In this document: piece after piece, positions 24,854-31,668 of the stretch
How positions within the stretch are numbered: position 1 is the first letter of the stretch
Layout: each line of letters begins with the position of its first letter
DNA from: Mycolicibacterium wolinskyi
GTDB taxonomy: Bacteria > Actinomycetota > Actinomycetes > Mycobacteriales > Mycobacteriaceae
Direction of reading: 5' to 3'
Assembly: GCF_002101965.1 (NCBI RefSeq)
Contig: NZ_LQQA01000018.1
Coordinates: 1 to 42,992, forward strand
Length of the DNA: 42,992 nucleotides
The notes under the pieces: generated by a model
What the model was told of the DNA's origin: nothing
The model's database searches: none
What the model saw: only the letters and a program-made list of their open reading frames with translations
Translations under genes and position numbers: made by a program

Positions 24854-24869
24854 TCCATCTTTTGATGGA
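24854..24869. repeat. Short hairpin TCCATC-TTTT-GATGGA
   Basis: Perfect 6-bp stem with a 4-base loop, directly next to the LysR-type box, in the 105-base gap between the LysR gene and the permease gene. Could be part of the regulator site or a weak transcript hairpin. Confidence 0.35.
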
Positions 24870-24890
24870 CTGATAACTGTGGTTTATCAG
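24870..24890. promoter_or_regulatory. LysR-type box CTGATAA-N7-TTATCAG
   Basis: Perfect 7-bp dyad with ATAA-N7-TTAT at its core, i.e. the T-N11-A form typical of LysR-family binding sites (T at 24874, A at 24886). It overlaps the LysR stop codon and lies about 90 bases before the permease ATG, a usual activator distance. Confidence 0.55.
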
Positions 24891-25816
24891 TACTGCGTGG
24901 CAGGCACGGCCACATCTTCGCCGTCGCCGAAACTCCACTGCTGCTGCACGTGCTTGACCAGCGCATCGGCCTGCGGGCTGAGCGTGCCGGGATGCCAGGC
25001 GAGCGCGACGTGGCTGAGCGGCCGGTCGACGATGGGCACGTAGGCGATGCCGGGCCGGTCGTAGAACCGCGACACCGACGCCGTCGTGAAGCTGATGCCC
25101 AGCCCGCGCGCGATCGCCGTCGTCTCGGCCTCGTACGTCGCGGCCACCGCGGCGATCGTCGGCGGCCGGTTGCCGCGCACGTCCATCGCCATCCAGTAGT
25201 CGCGCCACGGGCCCGCGGTCAGCGGCGCGCACACGATCGGATCGTCGAGCAGCTCGGCGATCTCGACCTCACGACGACCGGCCAACCGATGATCCCGGGG
25301 CAGGCAGGCCACCCATGACTCGGAGTCGAGGATCAGCATCCGGTGTTCGGGCAGATCCACGGGTGGGCGGATCAGCGCGACCTCGGTACTGCCATCGGCA
25401 AGCCCGGCCGTGGGGTCGGCGAAGTCGTACTCGATCGGCTCGACACTGACGTCGGGATAGGCGGTTTCGAAGTGCCGCACGATCCGGAACAACAGATCGG
25501 CGCCCGTTCCGATCAGATAGCCGAACCGCAGCCGCCCCTGCCGGGTACCCGAGAGTGTCACCAGGTTCTCCACCACCGCGTCGACTCCGCTGAGCGCCTG
25601 CTGCACCTGAGGCAGCCACGCCGCGCCGAGGTCGGTCAGTGCGACTTCGCGCGTGTTGCGGTTGAGCAGAACCACGCCGAAGGCCTGCTCGAGCTGCTTG
25701 ATCGCGGTCGACAGTGCGGGCTGCGTGATGAACAACCGTTGCGCTGCACGGCGATAGTTGAGCTCCTCCCCCAACACGGCGAAGTACCGCAGCTGGCGCA
25801 GCGTCACCTCGGTCAT
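24887..25816 (-). CDS. LysR-family transcriptional regulator
   Basis: 309 residues. N-terminal winged helix-turn-helix: LRQLRYFAVLGEELNYRRAAQRLFITQPALSTAIKQLEQAFGVVLLNRNTREVALTDLG. A type-2 periplasmic-binding-like effector domain follows from about residue 90 (GRLRFGYLIGTGADLLFRIVRHFETAYPDVSVEP). It is transcribed toward the permease and transaminase genes and has a T-N11-A box just downstream, so it is the probable effector-responsive activator of that locus. A long hairpin upstream insulates it from the metZ operon. Confidence 0.92.
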   Translation of the reverse strand: MTEVTLRQLRYFAVLGEELNYRRAAQRLFITQPALSTAIKQLEQAFGVVLLNRNTREVALTDLGAAWLPQVQQALSGVDAVVENLVTLSGTRQGRLRFGYLIGTGADLLFRIVRHFETAYPDVSVEPIEYDFADPTAGLADGSTEVALIRPPVDLPEHRMLILDSESWVACLPRDHRLAGRREVEIAELLDDPIVCAPLTAGPWRDYWMAMDVRGNRPPTIAAVAATYEAETTAIARGLGISFTTASVSRFYDRPGIAYVPIVDRPLSHVALAWHPGTLSPQADALVKHVQQQWSFGDGEDVAVPATQY

Positions 25817-25835
25817 GGCGGCGGACTACCCCGCC

Positions 25836-25891
25836 GAGCAGACGCGTGGGTACCCGGGAATGCGCGTTCCCGGGTACCTGCGCGTCTGCTC
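25836..25891. terminator. 25-bp hairpin terminating the purT-metZ operon
   Basis: Arms at 25836-25860 and 25867-25891 with a 6-base loop TGCGCG; 23 of 25 positions are Watson-Crick and the other two are G-U pairs in RNA, so the stem is unbroken. It begins 4 bases after the stop codon of the last operon gene. There is no T-run, as is common for mycobacterial hairpin terminators. Confidence 0.7.
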
Positions 25892-25894
25892 GCG

Positions 25895-26299
25895 CTAGAA
25901 AGGAGTGGGGTCACCGACGCGGTACGCCTCGATCGCGTCGAGGTTTTCGAACAGATCCTCGTGCGTGAACGTGATCTTGTCGACGGTGCCGACGAACGTC
26001 ACGTGCACCAGTTCGCCGTCCTCGGCCGCATCGAGCCACAGCGATGTCACCGGGACACCGTCCTCGACCTCGCTTCCGGACGGTTCGTAGAACCAGATCG
26101 CGAAGTTGTCGTCGGACTCTTCCTCGTCAAAAGTCCAGCCGCGCTCGGTGATTCGCTCATCGAACTCGGCGAGGTCGGCGACGACGGCATCCTGGATCGC
26201 CGATAGCTGCTGCACCACCTCGTCCGGCACCCAGCGCGCGTCGCGGCTCGCCTGCCGCTTCTTGCGACGGGCTTTCTTGGCCGCACTCTGCTTTGACAC
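25895..26299 (-). CDS. Small conserved acidic protein of unknown function
   Basis: 134 residues. A basic N-terminus (SKQSAAKKARRKKRQASRDARW) is followed by a very acidic body rich in Asp and Glu (DEEESDDNFAIWFYEP, WLDAAEDGELVHVTFVG). No enzyme motif is visible and I cannot assign a family. The start is GTG at 26299, three bases after the metZ stop, so it is the last gene of the UBP-purT-rhodanese-metZ operon and is closed by the long hairpin. Confidence 0.8.
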   Translation of the reverse strand: MSKQSAAKKARRKKRQASRDARWVPDEVVQQLSAIQDAVVADLAEFDERITERGWTFDEEESDDNFAIWFYEPSGSEVEDGVPVTSLWLDAAEDGELVHVTFVGTVDKITFTHEDLFENLDAIEAYRVGDPTPF

Positions 26300-26302
26300 G
26301 TG

Positions 26303-27517
26303 CTAACCCAGTGCCTGGTCCAGATCGGCGATCAGATCCTCGGTTCCCTCCAGGCCCACCGAGATACGGACCACGCCGTCGCCCAAGCCGATGGCCGCGC
26401 GGCCCTCGGGCCCCATGGCCCGGTGCGTCGTGGTGGCCGGATGGGTGATGAGCGTCTTGGCGTCGCCGAGGTTGTTGGAGATGTCGATGACGCGCAGCTT
26501 GTCGAGCACCTCGAAGGCCCGCGCCTTGCCGTCGGGGGCGTCCAGTTCGAACGTGACGACGGTGCCGCCGCCCCGCATCTGCCGCTTGGCGAGGTCGTAC
26601 TGCGGATGTGACTCCAGGAACGGGTATTTAACCCAGCGCACCGCGGAGTGGCCCTCCAGGAACTCGGCGACACGCTGCGCCGAACGATTCGCGTAGTCGA
26701 CCCGAACCGACAGTGTCTCAAGGCCTTTCAGCAGCGTCCAGGCGTTGAACGCGCTGATGGCCGGGCCCGTGTGGCGCATGAGTTTCTGCACCGGGCCGTC
26801 GATGTACTCCTGGTCGCCCAGGATCGCACCGCCGAGCACGCGGCCCTGCCCGTCGATGTGCTTGGTCCCGGAGTACACCACGACGTCCGCGCCGAGCGGC
26901 AACCCCTGCTGCAGCAGCGGTGTCGCAAAGACGTTGTCCAACACGACTTTTGCGCCTGCGGCGTGGGCCAGGTCGGAGACCGCGGCGATGTCGACCAACG
27001 ACTGCATCGGGTTCGACGGGGTCTCGAAGAACACCGCCTGGGTGGGCTTGCTCAGCGCCTCTTCCCACTGCGAGAGGTCGTCGCCGTCGACGAACACGGT
27101 CTCCACACCCCAGCGCGGCAGGATCTCGTTGCACACCACGAAGCACGAACCGAACAGGCTGCGCGCGGCCACCAGCCGATCGCCCGCTCCGAGCAGCGCA
27201 CCGAGCGCGGTGAACACCGCGGCCATACCGGTCGCGGTCGCGAAACAGGCGGGCGCCCCTTCGATCAGGCGAAGCCGTTCCTCGAACATCGTGATCGTCG
27301 GGTTGCCGTAGCGCGAGTAGACGTACCGGTCGATGTCACCGGTGAAGGCCTTCTCCGCGTCGCCTGCCGTCTCGTAGACGTAACCCGACGTCAGGTACAT
27401 GGCCTCGGCGGTTTCCTCGAAGCCGGACCGCAGCAGGCCGCCGCGCACACCGATCGTGGCCTGGCTGACGCCGTCCGGCAGGGCTGCCGGGATCCGAACC
27501 GACGGAACCTCACTCAT
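26303..27517 (-). CDS. metZ: O-succinylhomoserine sulfhydrylase
   Basis: 404 residues. Cys/Met-metabolism PLP enzyme that makes homocysteine from O-succinylhomoserine and sulfide, bypassing cystathionine. It has SRYGNPTITMFEERLRLIEGA, ATATGMAAVFTAL, PSNPMQSLVDI, LDNVFATPLLQQ, the PLP lysine in YSGTKHIDGQG (Lys219) and THPATTTHRAMG near the end, and closely matches mycobacterial MetZ (Rv0391-like). The ATG at 27517 is 8 bases after the rhodanese stop; a 58-residue in-frame extension to 27691 lies within the rhodanese gene and is rejected. Sulfur transfer ties it to the rhodanese upstream. Confidence 0.95.
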   Translation of the reverse strand: MSEVPSVRIPAALPDGVSQATIGVRGGLLRSGFEETAEAMYLTSGYVYETAGDAEKAFTGDIDRYVYSRYGNPTITMFEERLRLIEGAPACFATATGMAAVFTALGALLGAGDRLVAARSLFGSCFVVCNEILPRWGVETVFVDGDDLSQWEEALSKPTQAVFFETPSNPMQSLVDIAAVSDLAHAAGAKVVLDNVFATPLLQQGLPLGADVVVYSGTKHIDGQGRVLGGAILGDQEYIDGPVQKLMRHTGPAISAFNAWTLLKGLETLSVRVDYANRSAQRVAEFLEGHSAVRWVKYPFLESHPQYDLAKRQMRGGGTVVTFELDAPDGKARAFEVLDKLRVIDISNNLGDAKTLITHPATTTHRAMGPEGRAAIGLGDGVVRISVGLEGTEDLIADLDQALG

Positions 27518-27525
27518 GACTGCCC

Positions 27526-27939
27526 CTAGCTCTGTTTCCAAGGCAGGCCGACGGCCTTCCAGCCGGTGCCACCACGATGCCGGTTCTCGTCCAGGTTGCC
27601 CTCGAAACCGTCGAGCACGTTGTACGACGGCCCGATACCGGCTGCCGTCGCGGCTTCGGCAGCACCGATCGAGCGGTTGCCGGAGCGGCACAGGAACACC
27701 ACCGGCCGGTCGCCTGGCGTGACACCCGACGCCTGCAGATCGTCGACGAACGCGTCGTTGTGGCTACCGTCGGTGCGGTTCCACTCGATGTACACGACGT
27801 CGCGCTGAAGCGAGGTCAGGTCCGGGACCCCCACGAAGCGCCACTCGGCGTCGGTGCGACAGTCCACCAGTACGGCCTCGGGATTCTCGCTCAGAAGTTT
27901 CCAGGCCTCCTCAGGCGTGATATCTCCGGCATAGCTCAC
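27526..27939 (-). CDS. Rhodanese-domain sulfurtransferase (Rv0390-like)
   Basis: 137 residues, a single rhodanese domain with the active-site loop CRSGNRS (Cys84) and DVVYIEW, YNVLDGFEGNLD. It carries a persulfide on the cysteine and passes sulfur to an acceptor; next to metZ it may supply sulfide equivalents for homocysteine synthesis (inferred). GTG at 27939 gives MSYAGDIT, the start I recall for Rv0390, and forms a GTGA overlap with the stop of the membrane-protein gene; the ATG at 27975 would lie inside that gene. Confidence 0.92.
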   Translation of the reverse strand: MSYAGDITPEEAWKLLSENPEAVLVDCRTDAEWRFVGVPDLTSLQRDVVYIEWNRTDGSHNDAFVDDLQASGVTPGDRPVVFLCRSGNRSIGAAEAATAAGIGPSYNVLDGFEGNLDENRHRGGTGWKAVGLPWKQS

Positions 27940-28391
27940 GGGCGTGAGTCTCCCATACTCGAGCAGACCCGCCATTCGCCGTCCTCACGCACGAACGCGG
28001 TCTCCACGTTGATCTTGTTGTCTGGCTGATTCTTGAAGTGATAGACGATGGTGGCGCTCGCGCGTTCACCGTCGATCTGAACCGTCGTCACGCCGTCGAT
28101 GTAGCGTTCACCGTTCTGGTCCACCGAATCCTTCTGGCGGGCAAGGAAATCAGCTTCGGTACCGCGCTGCTCGGCACACGTGTAGTCGGTGAAGGCGGCG
28201 AAATCCTCGCGCTGCATGGCGTCGTTCTGCCCGACCGCCGCGCGACCGACCTGCTGCTCGTCGGTCAGCCCGTCGCCCTGGAAAACGTTGACGAGCGCAA
28301 TGCCGATCACCACGAGCACAATGATCACCAGCGCGGCGAAGAAGGGTGTGGTGGTGGGCCGGTCGGCCCCTGAATTCTCCGTGTCAGCCAT
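27936..28391 (-). CDS. Single-TM membrane protein with extracytoplasmic NTF2/DUF4878-like domain
   Basis: 151 residues. A short cytoplasmic N-terminus, one hydrophobic segment (about 16-37, FFAALVIIVLVVIGIALVNVF), then a soluble part (DFAAFTDYTCAEQRGTEADFLARQ, ATIVYHFKNQPDNKINVETAFVREDGEWRVCSS) with two cysteines that could pair outside. The pattern resembles small Mce-associated or DUF4878 membrane proteins. Function unknown. It lies 3 bases after purT and overlaps the rhodanese start (GTGA). Confidence 0.8.
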   Translation of the reverse strand: MADTENSGADRPTTTPFFAALVIIVLVVIGIALVNVFQGDGLTDEQQVGRAAVGQNDAMQREDFAAFTDYTCAEQRGTEADFLARQKDSVDQNGERYIDGVTTVQIDGERASATIVYHFKNQPDNKINVETAFVREDGEWRVCSSMGDSRP

Positions 28392-28394
28392 GTC

Positions 28395-29696
28395 CTACCA
28401 GAGCTTGCGCAGTGCGGTGCCGACCCGGCGGGCCCGGTCCCGCGCGACGATCACGTCGGGAGCAGTGGCCAGCGCCACACCGAGGCGGCGCCGGGAATCG
28501 GATTCGTCGGGACGGCCGAACAGCCGCACGTCGCTCTCCGAGGTGGCCAGCGCCTCGGCCAGCACCGCGGTGACGTTCGTGGACAGCTCGTCGGGGGTTT
28601 CGGCGTCGGCGCCGCCGTAGCTGACCTCGGCGGCGGCCGGCGAGATCATGATCGTGTCGACCGCGAGCCCCAGAATGGCCCTGGCATGCAGCTCGAATTC
28701 GGAGAGCCGTTGCGAGCGCAGCGTGACCAGGCCGCTGTCGTGCGGCCGGATGCGGACGTCGGAGAAGTACACGTCGTCGCCCTGCACCAGCAGCTCGACG
28801 CCGAAGACGCCACGCCCGCCGAGTGAGTTGACGATGCGCGCGGCGATCGACTTCGCGGAGTCCAGCGCGGCGGGCGGCATCTGTTGAGGCTGCCAGGCCT
28901 CGAGCACGTCACCGTCGACATGGCGATGGCCGATCGGCTCGCAGAAGTGCACACCCGGCCCGGCCGGACCGGTGGTGCGGATGGCCAGCAGCGTGACCTC
29001 GTAGTCCACCTCGACGACCGATTCCGCCAGCACCCGGCTGTGCGCGATCCGGCCCGCGGTGGTCGCGCGCTGCCACGCCGGTTCGATGTCGTCGGGACGC
29101 AGCAGCACCGACTCGCCGTCGCGCAACGCGCCCACGACGGGCTTGACCACCAGCGGATAGCCGGCGTGCTCGGCGACGGCACCGAGTTCCTCGACCGAAC
29201 CCGCGAACCAGAACGGCACGGTCGGCAGCCCGAGTTCGTCGGAAGCCAGCCGGCGCAGGCCCTCGCGGTCCTGGCTGAGCCGGATACTGCGCGGCGTCGG
29301 CAGCACCTCGATGTCGCCCCGCTCGGCGGTCGCGACCAGTGCGTCAGCCGCGATCACGCCGGACTCCGCCACGACGTAGCGCGGTTTCTCCCGCTCGATG
29401 AGCGCCGCGAGTTCCTCGGCGTCGTTCATCTTGATCACCGCCGACCGGTCCGCCACGCCGTGTGCGGGCGCGTGGTACCGATCGACCGCGACGACGACGC
29501 CACCCAGCCGCTGGAACGCCAACGCGAGCTCACGGCTCAGCTCACCGGCGCCCAACAACATCACGGTCGCGCGCGGATCGGTCGGCTGCTCGTCGTCCTG
29601 CGGTTCCTGGACTGCCGCCTCTGGTTCCGGCGTGGTGTCCTCCGGTTCCGTGGCTACGTCGGCCTCTTGTACGGCGTCCTCAATCGATTCACTCAT
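28395..29696 (-). CDS. purT: Formate-dependent phosphoribosylglycinamide formyltransferase
   Basis: 433 residues. ATP-grasp enzyme that makes formyl-GAR from GAR, formate and ATP in purine synthesis without folate. LLGAGELSRELALAFQRLG, DRYHAPAHGVADRS, DREGLRRLASDELGLPTVPF, YPLVVKPVVGALRDGESV, GVFGVELLVQGDDVYFSDVRIRPHDSGLVT mark the PreATP-grasp and ATP-grasp regions. E. coli PurT has 392 residues; the excess is an N-terminal acidic, proline-rich extension of about 40 residues (EDTTPEPEAAVQEPQDDEQPTD) of unknown purpose. Rv0389 is the counterpart. Second gene of the operon after the UBP protein (24-base gap). Confidence 0.93.
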   Translation of the reverse strand: MSESIEDAVQEADVATEPEDTTPEPEAAVQEPQDDEQPTDPRATVMLLGAGELSRELALAFQRLGGVVVAVDRYHAPAHGVADRSAVIKMNDAEELAALIEREKPRYVVAESGVIAADALVATAERGDIEVLPTPRSIRLSQDREGLRRLASDELGLPTVPFWFAGSVEELGAVAEHAGYPLVVKPVVGALRDGESVLLRPDDIEPAWQRATTAGRIAHSRVLAESVVEVDYEVTLLAIRTTGPAGPGVHFCEPIGHRHVDGDVLEAWQPQQMPPAALDSAKSIAARIVNSLGGRGVFGVELLVQGDDVYFSDVRIRPHDSGLVTLRSQRLSEFELHARAILGLAVDTIMISPAAAEVSYGGADAETPDELSTNVTAVLAEALATSESDVRLFGRPDESDSRRRLGVALATAPDVIVARDRARRVGTALRKLW

Positions 29697-29720
29697 CGCA
29701 TCCCCCAGCCTGCCAGATCG

Positions 29721-30032
29721 TCAACCAACGCGATGGTCGATATAACACCACCGCCAGCTCTCGCCGGGTTCGGCCGAACGCATGACGGCGTGACCGGTGT
29801 GCTGGAAGTGCTTGGTGGCGTGTTGGTGGGGACTGGAGTCACAGCAGCCGACGTGACCGCAGGTCATGCACATCCGCAGATGTGCCCAGCTACTCTCGCC
29901 GAGTTGCTCGCACTCCTGGCATCGGCCCGGGGTGAGGGGTTCTGGCTCGGCCCCAGCTTCACGGTCGGCTAAGAGGTGCTCACAGGTTCGCGGCGCCGAG
30001 CTCTGCTCGCGCCGGCGTGATCTCCTCAACAT
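29721..30032 (-). CDS. UBP-type zinc finger protein
   Basis: 103 residues. All zinc ligands of the zf-UBP fold are present: CEH (Cys17, His19), CQEC (38, 41), CMTCGHVGCCD (55, 58, 63), and the histidine run HQHATKHFQHTGH, ending in WRWCYIDHRVG. In eukaryotes this fold binds the C-terminus of ubiquitin; the bacterial function is not known. The ATG at 30032 is used; a GTG at 30056 is possible, and no clear ribosome-binding site is seen. It starts 43 bases from the divergent Na+/H+ antiporter and leads the purT-metZ operon. Confidence 0.85.
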   Translation of the reverse strand: MLRRSRRREQSSAPRTCEHLLADREAGAEPEPLTPGRCQECEQLGESSWAHLRMCMTCGHVGCCDSSPHQHATKHFQHTGHAVMRSAEPGESWRWCYIDHRVG

Positions 30033-30075
30033 GTTGATCAAGGATAAGGACGGCACGCGAAGGAGGTCTGACGAC

Positions 30076-31668
30076 GTGGGTGCCTCACTGCTGGCTGCCC
30101 TGGTGGCAGCGGTGCTGCTGGCCGCGTTGGCCCGCCGCTTCGACGTCTCGGCGCCGCTGGCGCTCGTGGTGGCGGGGTTGGCAGGCAGCGCGATCCCGGG
30201 TTTCGACGACGTCCATCTCGAGCCCGAACTCGTGCTGTTCGTGATCCTGCCGCCGCTGCTGTGGTCGGCCGGGCTGGAGAGCAGCTATGTGGCGCTGCGC
30301 CGCAACGTCCGCCCGATCGGGCTGCTCGCGGTCGGGTTGCCGCTCGCGACGACGTTCGTGGTCGGCGTGGTGGCCTTCCACACTGTTCCCGAGCTGACGA
30401 TCGCCGCGGCCCTGACCCTCGGCGCGATCGTGGCCCCGCCCGACGCGGTCTCGGCCACCGCGGTCGGCCGCCGGCTCGGCCTGCCGCGCCGCACCATGAC
30501 CCTGCTGGGCGGTGAAAGCCTGCTCAACGACGCCACCGCGCTGACGGCCTACAAGGTCGCCCTGGCCGCCGCGATCGGCGTCGGCGCCGGGTGGGGCACG
30601 GCGCTCGGCACGTTCGCCCTGGCCGCGGTCGGCGGTGTGGTGGTCGGCGGCGCGCTCGGCATGGTGGTCCACCTCATCCGCTCGCGGCTCGACGACCCGC
30701 TGGTCGAGAGCGCCATCGGCCTGGTGGCACCGTTCTTCATCTACCTCGTGGCCGAGGAGGTGCACGGCTCCGGAGTGATCGCGGTGGTCGTGGCCGCGCT
30801 GCTGCTCGGCCAGCGCGAAACCCAGGCCAGCTACGCCACGCGGCTGCAGGACAAGGCCGTGTGGAAGGCCCTGCAGCTGGTGCTGGAGTCGTTCGCGTTC
30901 CTGTTGATCGGCCTGCAGTTGCCGAAAGTGATCAGCGAACTGCGCGGCATCTCGGCGGCGACGCTCGCGATCTCGTCGGCCGCGGTGCTCATCGCGGTGA
31001 TCGGCGTGCGCATCGTGTGGGTGTACGTCTCGACGTATCTGCCGCGGCTGCTGTCCAAAGAGATCCGCAGGCGTGAGCCGGAGCCGCCGCGCGCTCAGGT
31101 GTTCGTCGTGGCGTGGGCGGGTATGAGGGGCGTTGTGTCGTTGGCGGCCGCGTTCGGGGTTCCGCTGACGACGCTGTCCGGCGATGCATTCCCGGGCCGG
31201 CCGCAACTGGTGTTCCTGACGTTCGTCGTCGTGGTCGGCACCTTGCTGCTGCACGGACTGACGCTGCCGTGGTTCATCCGGGTGCTGGGCGCGCAAGGCG
31301 ACGAAGCGCACAGTGACGCCGTCGCCACCGCGGCCGCGCAGGACAAGGCGGCCAGGGCAGCGGCCGAACGGCTCGACGAACTGCTCGCCGCGCAGCCCGC
31401 CGGGGCGGACGTGCCCGAACGCGCGGCCGAGGTGCTGCGGGCCTGGAACACGCGCCGCCGCAACGCGGCATGGGAGCGGTTGGGCCGCGACGACGAGGAC
31501 ATCGGCGAGAGCCCCACCTCGGCCTTCCGCCGGCTGCGGCTGGAAATGCTTGCCGCTGAACGCGAGACATTCATCGCCGAGCGCGACGCCGGGCACATCG
31601 ACGACGAGGTGCTGCGGACCGTCCTGCACGGGCTCGACCTGGAAGAGGCGACGCTGAACCGTGATTAA
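30076..31668 (+). CDS. CPA1-family Na+/H+ antiporter
   Basis: 530 residues. About 12 membrane segments cover residues 1-400, including the family core LGAIVAPPDAVSATAVGRRLGLPRR and GGESLLNDATALTAYK (ion-binding ND), then WAGMRGVVSLAAAFGVPL. A cytoplasmic helical tail (about 410-530) follows. It exchanges Na+ or K+ for H+. The GTG at 30076 has AGGAGG 9 bases upstream; the longer frame to 29866 is antisense to the zinc-finger gene and rejected. The last 8 bases overlap the MMPL start, so the two are co-translated. Confidence 0.93.
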   Translation: MGASLLAALVAAVLLAALARRFDVSAPLALVVAGLAGSAIPGFDDVHLEPELVLFVILPPLLWSAGLESSYVALRRNVRPIGLLAVGLPLATTFVVGVVAFHTVPELTIAAALTLGAIVAPPDAVSATAVGRRLGLPRRTMTLLGGESLLNDATALTAYKVALAAAIGVGAGWGTALGTFALAAVGGVVVGGALGMVVHLIRSRLDDPLVESAIGLVAPFFIYLVAEEVHGSGVIAVVVAALLLGQRETQASYATRLQDKAVWKALQLVLESFAFLLIGLQLPKVISELRGISAATLAISSAAVLIAVIGVRIVWVYVSTYLPRLLSKEIRRREPEPPRAQVFVVAWAGMRGVVSLAAAFGVPLTTLSGDAFPGRPQLVFLTFVVVVGTLLLHGLTLPWFIRVLGAQGDEAHSDAVATAAAQDKAARAAAERLDELLAAQPAGADVPERAAEVLRAWNTRRRNAAWERLGRDDEDIGESPTSAFRRLRLEMLAAERETFIAERDAGHIDDEVLRTVLHGLDLEEATLNRD

